DNA of 64,000 bases from Chitinophagales bacterium (GTDB lineage: Bacteria > Bacteroidota > Bacteroidia > Chitinophagales > CAIOSU01), in the NCBI GenBank assembly GCA_026003335.1, contig BPHB01000001.1, positions 1,634,591-1,698,590 of the forward strand, read 5' to 3'. The notes below the pieces were generated by a model. That model was not told the DNA's origin. It saw only the letters and a program-made list of their open reading frames with translations, and did not search any database. Shown piece by piece: positions 9,601 to 18,723 of the stretch. Every line of letters starts with the position of its first letter. Positions within the stretch are counted from its first letter, which is position 1. The translations under genes were made by a program, and so were the position numbers.

Positions 9601-10585
9601 CGTCCACCACCACTTTGTAGGTGCCTGGTGTACAAAGGTTCGTAGTAATCTGCGACACATTGCCGCAGAAATTGTCATTCACGGCAATCTGATTACAGGC
9701 ATTATCCAGCAGATACAATACGGTGTTAAAAGCCGTACCTGCACCGCAAAGGGAAATTACCACACCTGTAACAGTTGTTGTTGTGAACTCATAGTAGACA
9801 TCCTTACCCGAGCTGGCAGCAAAGTTGTTGGAGTAGCATTCGTTGCTATTGAAATGGGTCAAAGAGCCGCCTGAAGGCAGGGTGCCCAGGTTAATAGTGT
9901 TGCTACAGGAAGTGCCGCGGGTATAGCGCCAGTACGATTCAATACGCGGCAGATATCCCGAGCAGCTGCCGGTAACATATCCATGGCTGTACCACTGGCA
10001 TGGAGGGCCAAGCCGATAGTCCAACTGTGTACGATACGGATTCGCATCGCAACGATTATCGTCTCCGGTAGTTACACCAACACAGGCTCCAAAAACAACC
10101 ACACCGCAACACGTGGAGGGGTTGTAGTTACAACGACTACCACCGCAGAGGAAATCACTGTCTGCATCATCTTCATAGTTGTCCATACGGATGTCAAAAA
10201 ACTGCGGCACCGTAGCACCAGGATAGATAAAGCTGAAAATGGTGGTATTGAAATCCGTGGATACTCCGGGCGGGTCAAAATTTTGTTGGAGGCATTGTCC
10301 GCCAGTCCACCCTACTCCGTCCACATCGGCATTGTCTCTGGCCCACACGTGATAGGTCATTTCGTCAGGTGAAAAGCCTATACCAAAAACACTGGCATCG
10401 GTAGCGCTCACCTGCGTGTTGATTTCTCTGACCTTTACCTGTAGCTCAATAGGGCCATCGTTGTAGGTCTGCGCAATCATGACCAGTGGAGCAAGAGCTA
10501 TAACACCAATCAGGGCAGGCAGACGGAAGAGTAATTTTATATTCTGCATAGAAAAATGCTTTTGTTCTAATCCGGATGTATGCAA
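6686..10585 (-). CDS. SprB-repeat surface adhesin, T9SS type B cargo
   Basis: This is a large secreted surface protein. After a signal peptide (likely start Met13 at 10549, MQNIKLLFRLPALIG) comes a Cys-rich N-terminal region of about 320 residues (for example CGGSRCNYNPSTCCG) including a pre-peptidase-like domain near 230-350. Ten SprB repeats follow at about residues 350-1110, each opening with a C-N-G-G-x-D-G-S type motif, then GGTPPYxYS and a GLxxGxYxVxVxDxxxC ending. The C-terminal 90 residues are a gliding-motility-type sorting domain (IFIPNIFTPNNDGVNDRFSF ... FNRWGAEVY ... GxYVYMI), class B of T9SS. SprB repeats occur in the mobile gliding adhesin of Flavobacterium; an adhesive or motility role here is inferred. 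Cys pairs within repeats may form disulfides. Confidence 0.9.
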   Translation of the reverse strand: MHTSGLEQKHFSMQNIKLLFRLPALIGVIALAPLVMIAQTYNDGPIELQVKVREINTQVSATDASVFGIGFSPDEMTYHVWARDNADVDGVGWTGGQCLQQNFDPPGVSTDFNTTIFSFIYPGATVPQFFDIRMDNYEDDADSDFLCGGSRCNYNPSTCCGVVVFGACVGVTTGDDNRCDANPYRTQLDYRLGPPCQWYSHGYVTGSCSGYLPRIESYWRYTRGTSCSNTINLGTLPSGGSLTHFNSNECYSNNFAASSGKDVYYEFTTTTVTGVVISLCGAGTAFNTVLYLLDNACNQIAVNDNFCGNVSQITTNLCTPGTYKVVVDGATAAAQGIFTLTITDDPSALMSVSVVATDVSCNGGNNGSVLATVTSGSAPFTYTWSPNLGNTALLTGLGVGTYSVTVTDATGCTATGSATVSQPPVLTFTTSVTPPVCNGGNDGSIAVTATGGTPPYQYSSDGGNIFQNNNILTGLGAGTYTVVVKDANNCLAQNAVTISAPAAIQPNLTVTNISCNGANDGAVTANPTNGTPPYEYSLDSGPFLTTNSFTGLSTGFHLLTVRDANGCTASAGFNIFEPSVLGSIVQSVTNVRCNGGSDGSFSVTGTGGVMPYTYSIDGTNYQSSGNFTGLTAGIYNIYVRDSNNCQTLNTVTIGEPAPLVPSVLFQINISCIGRTDGVVVLTASGGTAPYYFSKNGINYVQSGFFDRLPGGNYTYYVRDDNNCEDSITFTIFEPDSLKIDVVSTTDATCLGISDGSITLSGSGGTPPYSFSYNGGPFQSSPTFNGLTAGDFPFTIRDDKFCETTDSFTIGFTTTVLLQVLNQVNVACNGDSSGSITVAASNGTPPYQYSLDGVNFQNSGTFNNLPVGNYTVTARDAIGCLALQQVSITQAPPLNITLIRTVPASCFNSQDGLVEVNVTGGTAPYSFLWSNNRTTQNLINVGGGTYTLTVTDGNNCTATFSATVGQSPVMFIGLESIHHVSCFGANDGSVNVNVTGGTPGYVYNWSNFTQNEDLVGVGPGTYSITAVDANNCSISDTFVITSPLELTASLVGTTDVTCAGGNNGSITVSAAGGVAPLQYSINGIIFQNDSTFNGLRAGDYAIVVRDANGCQTAVSASINQGDEFFLSYGGDVEIIKGMTVPLKPILIPPGVVIDSVHWSPADGLSCTNCLEPSANPQETTVYTVTVIDNNGCSASAVVRVVVREEYQIFIPNIFTPNNDGVNDRFSFHAYGTKNIEVRIFNRWGAEVYYNPNQQPNDEREGWDGTYNGKEAQQGAYVYMIKVLFTNNEERTKTGTITVMR

Positions 10586-10716
10586 ACGGGGCAGTACATT
10601 TTAAGGTAAACCGTCATAAAAATAAGATTTTTTAGATGGGTCAGGCAATAGTACCCTAAGGGTTTTTAATTTCAGACGGCTGCGCTTTAGCGGTCGGGGA
10701 GGCACGGACGTCCGTA

Positions 10717-12009
10717 TCAAATGATCATGGCTGCACCAACCGTTTCATTAGTACCCTCATCAATCAATATCAGGCTTCCTGTATTGCGGTTTCTGCGATA
10801 GGAGTCATAAAACAGGGGCGTGGTAGCACGAATGGATATGCGCCCTATGTCATTAAGGCCTATACTAAGGTCCGTTTCATTGCGATGCAGTGTGTTGATA
10901 TTGAGTTTATAGCGTATGTCCTTCACAACACAACGCGCCTCTTTGGTGGTATGTTTTATAGCGTATTTACCTTTTAACTGAAGTGGCTTTTCATTTAGCC
11001 AGCATACCATCACATCCAGATCCTGGCCAATATGCGGTACGTTGTTTTCACGAACAATCATATCACCGCGGCTGATGTCAATGTCGTCATCCAGGCGAAG
11101 GGTAACGGACATGGGCGCAAAAGCCTCCTGTAGGTTTTGCTTGTAAAGGTCAATAGCCTGAATGGTAGTCGTCAATCCGGAAGGCAGAGCCATCACTTTA
11201 TCACCCACTTTAAAGACTCCGCCAGCGATTCTGCCGGCATAGCCTCGATAGTCATGAAAGGCTGTGTTCTGTGGTCGTATGATGTATTGCACCGGAAACC
11301 GGCAATCAATATGATTATGGTCGCTTGCAATATGTATGGTCTCCAGCAGATACATGAGGGTTGGGCCCTCATACCAATCCATATTTTTTGATCGGCTCAC
11401 CACATTATCCCCCTTGAGGGCGCTTATGGGGATAAAAGTAATATCCGTAACATCCAGCTTGGTGGAGAAACCCTCAATCTGCTGGCGTATGTTTTCAAAA
11501 ACTTCCTCTTTATAGTCCACCAGATCCATTTTATTCACACAGATGCAGATATGAGGAATACGCAGCAAAGAGGCGATGAACATGTGGCGGCAGGTTTGTT
11601 CCACCATGCCATGACGGGCATCTATCAGAATGAGAGCCAGGTTGGCCGTAGAAGCACCCGTAACCATATTGCGCGTGTACTGAATATGCCCGGGTGTATC
11701 GGCAATGATGAATTTGCGATGCGGTGTATGAAAATAGCGGTAAGCCACGTCAATAGTGATGCCCTGTTCGCGTTCGGCACGCAACCCATCGGTCAGCAGC
11801 GCGAGGTTTACATATTCCTCGCCTCTTTGTTCGCTGATTCTTTTTATAGACTCATACTGGTCTTCAAAAATGGATTTGCTGTCATAGAGCAACCGACCTA
11901 TGAGGGTGCTTTTCCCATCATCCACACTGCCGGCTGTGGTGAAACGCAGCAGCTCCATTTTCAGGTATTGGTTGCTATTAAACTGGCGATCACGGTTAGC
12001 CGTTGTCAT
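10717..12009 (-). CDS. cysN: Sulfate adenylyltransferase large subunit
   Basis: This is the GTPase subunit of ATP sulfurylase. Together with CysD it makes adenosine 5'-phosphosulfate from sulfate and ATP, driven by GTP hydrolysis. The EF-Tu-like GTPase motifs are all present: P-loop AGSVDDGKST at residues 26-35, DTPGH near 100, and NKMDLVD near 158. Two beta-barrel domains follow. At 430 residues it lacks the C-terminal APS kinase fusion found in NodQ-type proteins, in keeping with the separate cysC in the operon. The start lies 24 nt after the cysD stop. Order of transcription is cysC, cysD, cysN. Confidence 0.96.
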   Translation of the reverse strand: MTTANRDRQFNSNQYLKMELLRFTTAGSVDDGKSTLIGRLLYDSKSIFEDQYESIKRISEQRGEEYVNLALLTDGLRAEREQGITIDVAYRYFHTPHRKFIIADTPGHIQYTRNMVTGASTANLALILIDARHGMVEQTCRHMFIASLLRIPHICICVNKMDLVDYKEEVFENIRQQIEGFSTKLDVTDITFIPISALKGDNVVSRSKNMDWYEGPTLMYLLETIHIASDHNHIDCRFPVQYIIRPQNTAFHDYRGYAGRIAGGVFKVGDKVMALPSGLTTTIQAIDLYKQNLQEAFAPMSVTLRLDDDIDISRGDMIVRENNVPHIGQDLDVMVCWLNEKPLQLKGKYAIKHTTKEARCVVKDIRYKLNINTLHRNETDLSIGLNDIGRISIRATTPLFYDSYRRNRNTGSLILIDEGTNETVGAAMII

Positions 12010-12033
12010 TTTTTGTTATCTGCTTTAAGAAAT

Positions 12034-12939
12034 TTAAAAATACCCTTCCCTTTTGCGGTCTTCCATAGATGTTTCTGAACGCTTGTCATCGGCACGGCCT
12101 CCCCGTTCGGTTATGCGTGAAGAGGCCACTTCTGCAATGATGTCATCCACGGTGCGCGCTGCAGAGAGTGTTGCCCCGGTGCTGGTAGCATCACCGATAG
12201 TACGAAACCGTACTATCATTTCTTCAGTTTTTTCATCCGGTTTGAGGCGAATAAAATCAGTCTTTGCCAGAATAATACCGTTGCGGACAAAGCATTCGCG
12301 TTTATGAGAAAAGTACAGCGAGGGCACTTCAATATTTTCCATGCGTATGTATTGCCAGATATCCAGTTCCGTCCAGTTGCTGAGCGGGAAAATCCGGAAG
12401 TGCTCGCCCACGTGTTTTCTGCCATTAAACAGATTCCAGAGCTCGGGGCGCTGGTTTTTAGGATCCCACTGACCGAATTCATCACGATGCGAGAAAAAGC
12501 GCTCTTTGGCTCTGGCTTTTTCTTCATCCCGCCTGGCTCCGCCCAGTGCGGCATCAAATTTATATTCCTCAATGGCATCCAGCAGTGTGGTGGTTTGCAA
12601 TCGGATTCGGCTGGCTTCATAGCCGGTTTCTTCACGCACCCGGCCCTTATCAATAGATTCCTGCACTGAGGCGACAATCAACCTGACACCCATTTTTTTT
12701 ACCAGCTCGTCCCGGAACTGCAGTGTTTCAGGAAAATTATGACCGGTATCCACGTGCATCAGCGGAAAGGGTATAGCTGCTGGATAAAAAGCTCTGTGGG
12801 CAAGATGGGTCAACACAATAGAGTCTTTACCTCCGGAAAACAGTAGCACCGGATTCTGGAAGGTTGCCGCTACTTCGCGGATCACAAAAATGGATTCCGC
12901 TTCCAGTTCCTTTAAGTGATTGAGATGATAGTTGATCAT
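12034..12939 (-). CDS. cysD: Sulfate adenylyltransferase small subunit
   Basis: This is the catalytic adenylyltransferase subunit of ATP sulfurylase, partner of CysN. It is a PP-loop ATP pyrophosphatase-type fold with the signature SGGKDS at residues 35-40 and the conserved basic region GGARRDEEKARAKERFFSHR. The C-terminal part (GDATSTGATLSAARTVDDI) and the 301-residue length match the family. It follows cysC by 19 nt and precedes cysN, so the three are almost certainly one transcript. Confidence 0.97.
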   Translation of the reverse strand: MINYHLNHLKELEAESIFVIREVAATFQNPVLLFSGGKDSIVLTHLAHRAFYPAAIPFPLMHVDTGHNFPETLQFRDELVKKMGVRLIVASVQESIDKGRVREETGYEASRIRLQTTTLLDAIEEYKFDAALGGARRDEEKARAKERFFSHRDEFGQWDPKNQRPELWNLFNGRKHVGEHFRIFPLSNWTELDIWQYIRMENIEVPSLYFSHKRECFVRNGIILAKTDFIRLKPDEKTEEMIVRFRTIGDATSTGATLSAARTVDDIIAEVASSRITERGGRADDKRSETSMEDRKREGYF

Positions 12940-12958
12940 AGTTCTCCTCTCCGGTTTT

Positions 12959-13585
12959 TTATGCCCGGTTCTCAGGTTTGCCGCTTTGATAAGTTATTTT
13001 AGGTAAAATGAATTCCATTACTTTTTCTACTGATTGATCAATATTAAGCTGATCGGTTTTTACCTCTACATCGGGCTTGAGGGGAGCCTCAAAAGGTGCA
13101 TCGATTCCGGTAAAGTCTTTAATTTCTCCTTGCCTTGCTTTTTTATACAGCCCTTTTACATCACGTTGTTCACACACCTCCAAAGGGGCATTTACATAGA
13201 TTTCAATGAAGTCTTCCGGGCCAATAATATCCCGGGCCATCTGTCGCAATTCCCGGAGCGGGCTAACAAAACAGTTTATCGTAATCACTCCGCAGTTGAG
13301 AAACAGTTTTGAAACTTCTGCAATCCGCCTGATATTTTCCTTTCTGTCCTCTTGCGAAAATCCAAGATTTTTGTTTATCCCTGACCGCACGTTATCGCCA
13401 TCCAGCACCATGGTGAAGAAACCTTTGGCGTGCAGTTCTTTTTCCAAATGATGTGCGATGGTACTTTTTCCGGAACCGGACAGGCCGGTAAACCAGATGA
13501 CCCGGGCACGCTGGTGCAACTGCCTTTCTTTATCTTCACGCATCAGCAGACGATCAAAAACAGGATAAATATGCTCGGCACTCAT
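12959..13585 (-). CDS. cysC: Adenylylsulfate kinase
   Basis: This kinase phosphorylates adenosine 5'-phosphosulfate to PAPS, the activated sulfate used for reduction or by sulfotransferases. The P-loop GLSGSGKST is at residues 34-42. The conserved LDGDNVRSGINKNLGFS and FVSPLRELR segments follow, and the length of 208 is usual. It is the first gene of the cysC-cysD-cysN operon. A TATCTTTG box lies just upstream. No PAPS reductase, sulfite reductase, CysQ or sulfotransferase gene is seen nearby, so this window does not show whether the PAPS feeds cysteine synthesis or sulfation. Confidence 0.96.
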   Translation of the reverse strand: MSAEHIYPVFDRLLMREDKERQLHQRARVIWFTGLSGSGKSTIAHHLEKELHAKGFFTMVLDGDNVRSGINKNLGFSQEDRKENIRRIAEVSKLFLNCGVITINCFVSPLRELRQMARDIIGPEDFIEIYVNAPLEVCEQRDVKGLYKKARQGEIKDFTGIDAPFEAPLKPDVEVKTDQLNIDQSVEKVMEFILPKITYQSGKPENRA

Positions 13586-13598
13586 TTTTTACAGGACG

Positions 13599-13606
13599 CA
13601 AAGATA
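13599..13606 (-). promoter_or_regulatory. Putative -7 promoter box for cysCDN
   Basis: Read on the reverse strand the bases are TATCTTTG, an exact match to the Bacteroidota sigma factor -7 consensus TAnnTTTG, 14-21 bases before the cysC start. No clear TTTG/TTG -33 partner is seen, so this is suggestive only. Confidence 0.4.
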
Positions 13607-13675
13607 ACCTGAGCCGGTTTTCTTTTTCATAAATGACAGGGCTTATGTATCTTTAGCCCCAATGTATAGCTGCTT

Positions 13676-14857
13676 TCACATAGCCGCTACGGCATAAGCC
13701 ATAAAACCCATGCCTATTTCCAGTGCACGCTCATCAATATCAAAGGTAGGGGTGTGCACAGGCGAGCAGATGCCGCGTTGCGCGTTACCTGTGCCCAGGC
13801 GGTAAAAACAGGCAGGAATATGATGAGAGTAGAAAGCAAAATCCTCTGAGCCCATGCGCATATCCATTTCTACCACATTGGATGCACCGACATAGTCTGC
13901 TGCCCTGAGAGCGATGGTTTCTGTGAGCTGAGAGTCATTAATGAGCACCGGATAGCTTTCCACGATGTTAAAGACACAGCGTCCGCCCATGGAGGCTGCT
14001 AGCTGTTCGGCCAGTTGCTTCATCCTTACTTTTGCCTCCTTTCTCCATTGTTCGTCAAAGGTGCGGAAGGTGCCTTCTATTTTCACTTCATCCGGAATGA
14101 TATTGGTGGCTCCATTCGCGATGACTTTTCCAAACGATAACACAGACGGTATCAGAGGGCTCGCCTGGCGGCTCACAACCTGCTGAAGCCCAACAATGAC
14201 ATGCGAAGCAATCAGCACCGGATCAATGAGCTTGTGCGGCTGTGCTGCATGCCCGCCTTTGCCCTTGATGGTAATGTACAGCTCATCTGAAGAAGCCATG
14301 AACACTCCCTTTCGGATGCCAATTTTGCCAACCTCTAATTCAGGTGTTACATGCTGACCGAGTATGCAGGCAGGTTTGGGATTTTTTAAAACGCCCTCTT
14401 TAATCATTACGGATGCTCCTCCCGGAGCCTTTTCTTCTGAGGGCTGAAAGATGAATTTCACCGTGCCCTCCCATTCGTCACGCAGATGCGCAAGAATGCG
14501 GGCAGTGCCCAGAAGACTTGCCATATGTACATCATGCCCGCAGGCATGCATCACGCCAGGATTCCTTGAGCGATAGGACACCTTGTTTGCTTCTTCAATG
14601 GGGAGTGCATCCATATCGGCCCGGAGGGCAATAATTTTTTTCTTAGGGTTTTTTCCTTGCAGCAGGGCTACAATGCCGGTTTTTGCAACACCGCTTTTAA
14701 AGGGAATATTAAACTCTTTCAGGCGGCTGGCAATGAAACGGGCAGTGTTGTTTTCCTGAAACGCCAGCTCCGGCTGCACATGCAATGCATGGCGGTAAGC
14801 AACTACATCACCAAAAAAGCGCGATGCCAGCGAGCGGATTTTATCAGCATGCAGCAT
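13676..14857 (-). CDS. M20-family amidohydrolase
   Basis: This is a metal-dependent amidohydrolase of peptidase family M20, subfamily D (N-acyl-amino-acid, hippurate or IAA-amino-acid hydrolases). The zinc-site motif MHACGHDVHM covers residues 103-112, with Cys106, His108 and Asp109 probably relevant. It is followed by FQPSEEKAPGGA with the catalytic glutamates, and by a dimerisation domain with GKGGHAAQPH. The 393-residue length is normal. No signal peptide is seen, so it should be cytoplasmic. It starts 3 nt after the SPOR protein stop, indicating translational coupling. Its exact N-acyl substrate cannot be read from the sequence. Confidence 0.92.
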   Translation of the reverse strand: MLHADKIRSLASRFFGDVVAYRHALHVQPELAFQENNTARFIASRLKEFNIPFKSGVAKTGIVALLQGKNPKKKIIALRADMDALPIEEANKVSYRSRNPGVMHACGHDVHMASLLGTARILAHLRDEWEGTVKFIFQPSEEKAPGGASVMIKEGVLKNPKPACILGQHVTPELEVGKIGIRKGVFMASSDELYITIKGKGGHAAQPHKLIDPVLIASHVIVGLQQVVSRQASPLIPSVLSFGKVIANGATNIIPDEVKIEGTFRTFDEQWRKEAKVRMKQLAEQLAASMGGRCVFNIVESYPVLINDSQLTETIALRAADYVGASNVVEMDMRMGSEDFAFYSHHIPACFYRLGTGNAQRGICSPVHTPTFDIDERALEIGMGFMAYAVAAM

Positions 14858-14860
14858 CGT

Positions 14861-15277
14861 TCAGAGTTCTGTCAGTTTTATCTCATCTCTGACAATGAAT
14901 GCCCCTTTAAAGCGTGCTCCTATCTTTTGTAAATCACGGTATGCATCCAGCCTGTTGCGATAGTTTCCGGCACGCAGTTTAAAATTCGGGGCCTGGAAAA
15001 CCACGAATGTCTTCATATCAGGGAACATTTGCACAAACTCTGACTTGGTGTCAAAGACTGTTTTCCGGTTAGGACTGGCAATAATCTGTATCCGATAACC
15101 GGGTATGGTCTGCTTTTGCTGGTGTACGTGGGTATAGCGCTCTACAAGAGAATCCAGTCTCGCATCCCGAATGATGACAACGCTGTCAGACTGCGCATTG
15201 GCTTGTACTCCCCCACAGGTAAGAAAGCAAAATAATAATACACCAGCCTTAACAACCGAAGAGGCTTCAGACTTCAT
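14861..15277 (-). CDS. SPOR-domain secreted protein
   Basis: This 138-residue protein has a signal peptide ([20 protein letters not shown] ... ANAQ) followed by about 70 residues resembling the SPOR domain, which binds denuded peptidoglycan glycan strands. Support comes from the pattern [31 protein letters not shown] and [11 protein letters not shown] chose Met at 15277, which overlaps the 3' end of secA by 11 nt and places a signal peptide at the N-terminus; the open frame extends to 15406 but those codons lie inside secA. Met at 15286 is the alternative. It lies between secA and the amidohydrolase gene, with tight spacing on both sides. A role in cell-wall or division-site binding is inferred. 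Confidence 0.75.
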   Translation of the reverse strand: MKSEASSVVKAGVLLFCFLTCGGVQANAQSDSVVIIRDARLDSLVERYTHVHQQKQTIPGYRIQIIASPNRKTVFDTKSEFVQMFPDMKTFVVFQAPNFKLRAGNYRNRLDAYRDLQKIGARFKGAFIVRDEIKLTEL

Positions 15278-18200
15278 TCTTGCCATGGCAATGCTTATAT
15301 TTTTTGCCGCTGCCACAGGGGCAGGGTTCATTGCGCCCGATTTTCTTTTCCACGCGTACCGGTTCAGGCTTCCTGGGCTGAGGAGGCTGCGGATGTGTCT
15401 GACCATTGCCAGTGGGATTCAGCAAAGCCGAAGCATCTTCACGACCCTCCCGGAGGCGGCTGGGTTCCTGTCTTTTAGGCGCTCTGGCTTCATGTACTTC
15501 ATCTGCACTATGCACGGGTATATTACCCTTGAATACAAAGGATGTAATGTCTTTATTGATGTCGTTCATCAGCTGACGAAACAGCTCAAATGCTTCCAGC
15601 TTATAGATAAGCAATGGGTCTTTTTGTTCATATACAGCCGACTGCACCGATTGCTTCAGATCATCCATCTGGCGAAGATGTTCCTTCCATGCTTCATCAA
15701 TAACCGCCAAAGAGACGGTTTTTTCAAAGGCATTGATGATTTCCCTGCCATTGGTGTCAATAGCTTTTCTAAGATTCACAAGAGCGTGAATGCCGCGCTT
15801 GCCATCCGTAAACGGTATTACAATGTTTTCTACTGTTTCACCTCTTGTGCGATACACTTCTTTAAGAACCGGTAGTGCACGTTCAATGATTTGGTCAGAT
15901 TTACGCTTATAGGCCGCTTTGACTTCATTGAAAAGGCGTGTAATAAGTTCAGCGGATTTGCGACTGTTAAACTCTTGTTCGGTAATTGCCGTATCCACAG
16001 AGAAGTAACGGATGACATCCATTTTGAAGCCTTCATAGTTGCGTTCATGCTGGTAGTGGGTTACCAGTTCCTCGCAGAGGGATTGAAAGGAGTGGATAAG
16101 GTCAACCGAGAGCCGCTCACCAAAGAGCGCATGTCTGCGCTTGGTGTAAATTACCTCGCGCTGGGCATTCATTACGTCATCATATTCAAGCAGTCTTTTG
16201 CGAATGCCAAAGTTATTTTCCTCCACTTTTTTCTGCGCCCGTTCAATGGAGTTGGTGACCATGCGATGTTGAATCACTTCGCCTTCCTCGTATCCCATGC
16301 GATCCATGAGTTTAGCCACCCGCTGCGGGATGAATAGGCGCATGAGGTTGTCCTCCAGGGAAACAAAAAACTGAGAAGACCCCGGGTCGCCCTGACGTCC
16401 TGAACGGCCCCGCAACTGGCGATCTACACGCCTGGATTCATGGCGTTCGGTGCCGATAATAGCGAGCCCTCCGGCTTCTTTCACGCCTGGTCCGAGTTTG
16501 ATATCGGTACCGCGGCCCGCCATATTGGTGGCAATGGTCACGGTTCCGGCTTTTCCGGCTTCGGCCACTATTTCTGCTTCGCGCTGATGGTGTTTGGCAT
16601 TAAGCACGTTGTGTTTAACGCCTTTCATATTGAGCATGCGGCTAAGCAACTCCGACACTTCTACAGAAGTGGTTCCTACTAAAACCGGACGGCCTTTTTC
16701 TCTTTCTTCAAGAATACGATTGATGATAGCATTGTATTTTTCCCGCACGGTGCGGTAAACGAGGTCTTCCATGTCTTTACGGATAACCGGTTTGTTAGTA
16801 GGTATGACTACCACGTCCAGTTTGTAAATCTCCCAGAATTCTCCGGCTTCGGTTTCCGCGGTACCAGTCATGCCGGCCAGCTTATGATACATCCGGAAAT
16901 AATTCTGCAATGTGATAGTAGCAAAAGTTTGCGTAGCCGCTTCCACTTTCACATTTTCTTTGGCCTCAATAGCCTGATGCAGGCCGTCAGAATAGCGCCT
17001 GCCCTCCAGAATACGACCGGTATTTTCATCCACAATTTTTACTTTGCCGTCCATGACCACATACTCCACATCCCGTTCAAAGAGCGTGTAGGCTTTCAGC
17101 AGCTGATGCACACTGTGGATGCGCTCGGATTTGATGGCAAAATCCTGCATCAGCTGATCTTTAAGTTTCATTTTTTCCGCGGGTGGCAAATCTTTTCTTT
17201 CTATCTCAGCTATTTCGGAGCCTACATCGGGTAATATGAAAAAGTCCGGCTCTTCGCCTGCTTCGGTAATGAGCTCAATACCTTTTTCGGTGAGTTCAAC
17301 GCTGTTGTTTTTTTCATCAATGACGAAATAAAGGGCTTCATCTACCTTCGGCATGTTTTTAGCCTGGTCTTGCAGGTAATAGTTTTCGGTTTTCTGCAGA
17401 ATGGTTTTTATACCGGGCTCACTGAGGTACTTTATTAGAGCCTTGTTTTTGGGCAAGGCGCGGTAGGCACGTAACAAAGCCAGCCCACCGGTGTTTTCAT
17501 CATCTTTTCCTTCGGCAATCAGCTTTTTGGCTTCATTCAGTAAAGTATTCACCACTTTGCGCTGGGCTTCAACAAGTTTTTGAATGCGGGGTTTCAGGTT
17601 GTAAAACTCCTGCTGGTCGCCCCGGGGAACGGGGCCGGAAATGATCAGCGGGGTGCGCGCATCGTCTATAAGCACAGAATCCACCTCATCCACCATGGCA
17701 AAATGCAGCTTGCGCTGTACCAGCTCTTCGGGGCTTCTGGCCATGTTGTCGCGCAGATAGTCAAAGCCAAATTCATTGTTGGTTCCGTAGGTGATGTCTG
17801 CATTGTAGGCTTTTCTGCGTTCAGGCGAATGAGGCGGATATTTGTCAATACAATCTACTGTAATGCCGAGGAACTGAAATATGGGCCCCATCCATTCGGA
17901 GTCGCGCCTGGCCAGATAATCGTTCACCGTAACGATGTGCACACCTAAGCCAGCAAGGGCGTTGAGGTAGGCGGGGAGTGTAGCCACCAATGTTTTCCCC
18001 TCACCGGTAGCCATTTCGGCTATCTTGCCCTGATGCAATACAATACCGCCTATCAGCTGCACATCGTAGTGCACCATGTCCCAGGTAACAAGGTTACCGG
18101 CAGCCATCCATTGGTTATCATAGCGTACTTTATCGCCCTCTACCCGGATGTTGGAAAATTTTACAGACAAATCCCGATCAAGCTGTGTGGCCGTTGCTTC

Positions 18201-18596
18201 CAGGGTTTTGTTTTCTCTGAATCTGCGGGCGGTTTCCTTCACTACCGCAAAAGCCTCCGGCAAAATCTGGTTCAGCACCTTTTCCAACTCCTTGTCACGC
18301 AGCTTTTGCTTTTCATCTATCTGCTTATAAATCCTCTCCTTTTCTTCAGGATCCAGGTCAGGGTTTTCTTCGGCTTTCTTTTTCAGGTCTTCAATTTCAG
18401 CATCCAGTTCAGCCAGAAAATCCTTAATTCTCTTCCTGAATTCATTGGTTTTGGCCCGGAGTTCATCATTGGAGAGCGAAGCCAGTTTGGCAAACTCTTT
18501 ATTGATTTGCTCCACCAAGGGGGCGAGCTCTTTTATGTCTCTCTGTGATTTACTGCCAAAGATTTTGGCTATTGTTTTATTGATAAAATCCAACAT
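15267..18596 (-). CDS. secA: Preprotein translocase ATPase SecA
   Basis: This is the motor ATPase that drives Sec-dependent export. Walker A is [11 protein letters not shown] near residues 195-205. The Walker B/DEAD equivalent is in [17 protein letters not shown], and the helicase motif [14 protein letters not shown] follows later. At 1109 residues it is longer than the E. coli protein (about 900) owing to insertions usual in Bacteroidota, one being a charged coiled-coil insert at about residues 60-110. The C-terminus carries the zinc-binding SEC-C motif [18 protein letters not shown]. The SPOR-domain gene overlaps its 3' end. It is divergent from purD, with a possible TAnnTTTG box about 50 bases upstream. 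Confidence 0.98.
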   Translation of the reverse strand: MLDFINKTIAKIFGSKSQRDIKELAPLVEQINKEFAKLASLSNDELRAKTNEFRKRIKDFLAELDAEIEDLKKKAEENPDLDPEEKERIYKQIDEKQKLRDKELEKVLNQILPEAFAVVKETARRFRENKTLEATATQLDRDLSVKFSNIRVEGDKVRYDNQWMAAGNLVTWDMVHYDVQLIGGIVLHQGKIAEMATGEGKTLVATLPAYLNALAGLGVHIVTVNDYLARRDSEWMGPIFQFLGITVDCIDKYPPHSPERRKAYNADITYGTNNEFGFDYLRDNMARSPEELVQRKLHFAMVDEVDSVLIDDARTPLIISGPVPRGDQQEFYNLKPRIQKLVEAQRKVVNTLLNEAKKLIAEGKDDENTGGLALLRAYRALPKNKALIKYLSEPGIKTILQKTENYYLQDQAKNMPKVDEALYFVIDEKNNSVELTEKGIELITEAGEEPDFFILPDVGSEIAEIERKDLPPAEKMKLKDQLMQDFAIKSERIHSVHQLLKAYTLFERDVEYVVMDGKVKIVDENTGRILEGRRYSDGLHQAIEAKENVKVEAATQTFATITLQNYFRMYHKLAGMTGTAETEAGEFWEIYKLDVVVIPTNKPVIRKDMEDLVYRTVREKYNAIINRILEEREKGRPVLVGTTSVEVSELLSRMLNMKGVKHNVLNAKHHQREAEIVAEAGKAGTVTIATNMAGRGTDIKLGPGVKEAGGLAIIGTERHESRRVDRQLRGRSGRQGDPGSSQFFVSLEDNLMRLFIPQRVAKLMDRMGYEEGEVIQHRMVTNSIERAQKKVEENNFGIRKRLLEYDDVMNAQREVIYTKRRHALFGERLSVDLIHSFQSLCEELVTHYQHERNYEGFKMDVIRYFSVDTAITEQEFNSRKSAELITRLFNEVKAAYKRKSDQIIERALPVLKEVYRTRGETVENIVIPFTDGKRGIHALVNLRKAIDTNGREIINAFEKTVSLAVIDEAWKEHLRQMDDLKQSVQSAVYEQKDPLLIYKLEAFELFRQLMNDINKDITSFVFKGNIPVHSADEVHEARAPKRQEPSRLREGREDASALLNPTGNGQTHPQPPQPRKPEPVRVEKKIGRNEPCPCGSGKKYKHCHGKNEV

Positions 18597-18648
18597 GACA
18601 GGAACTGCACGGAGCAGTAAAAAAATTTCGGATTAACAAGATGAAAAG

Positions 18649-18656
18649 CAAAAATA
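18649..18656 (-). promoter_or_regulatory. Putative -7 promoter box for secA
   Basis: Reverse-strand bases read TATTTTTG, an exact TAnnTTTG match, 53-60 bases before the secA ATG in the 127-base secA/purD divergent region. No clear -33 element is seen. Confidence 0.35.
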
Positions 18657-18702
18657 AGACTAATAAGCTACGCTTTAGGCTGCCGGTAGGAGGATAAAAT
18701 TT

Positions 18703-18710
18703 TACTTTTG
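18703..18710 (+). promoter_or_regulatory. Putative -7 promoter box for purD
   Basis: The bases TACTTTTG match TAnnTTTG and end 13 bases before the purD ATG, implying a very short leader. A CTTTAG about 20 bases upstream might act as a poor -33 element. Confidence 0.4.
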
Positions 18711-18723
18711 GGAAAAAGTTGCG

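Noticed and set aside
6686-10549. The ten SprB repeats as signs of recent DNA-level tandem duplication.
   Set aside because: The repeats have diverged strongly at DNA level and share only protein motifs, so they are old.
15171-15875. A 234-codon forward frame opposite secA.
   Set aside because: It is antisense to the well-conserved secA C-terminus and shows no family features.
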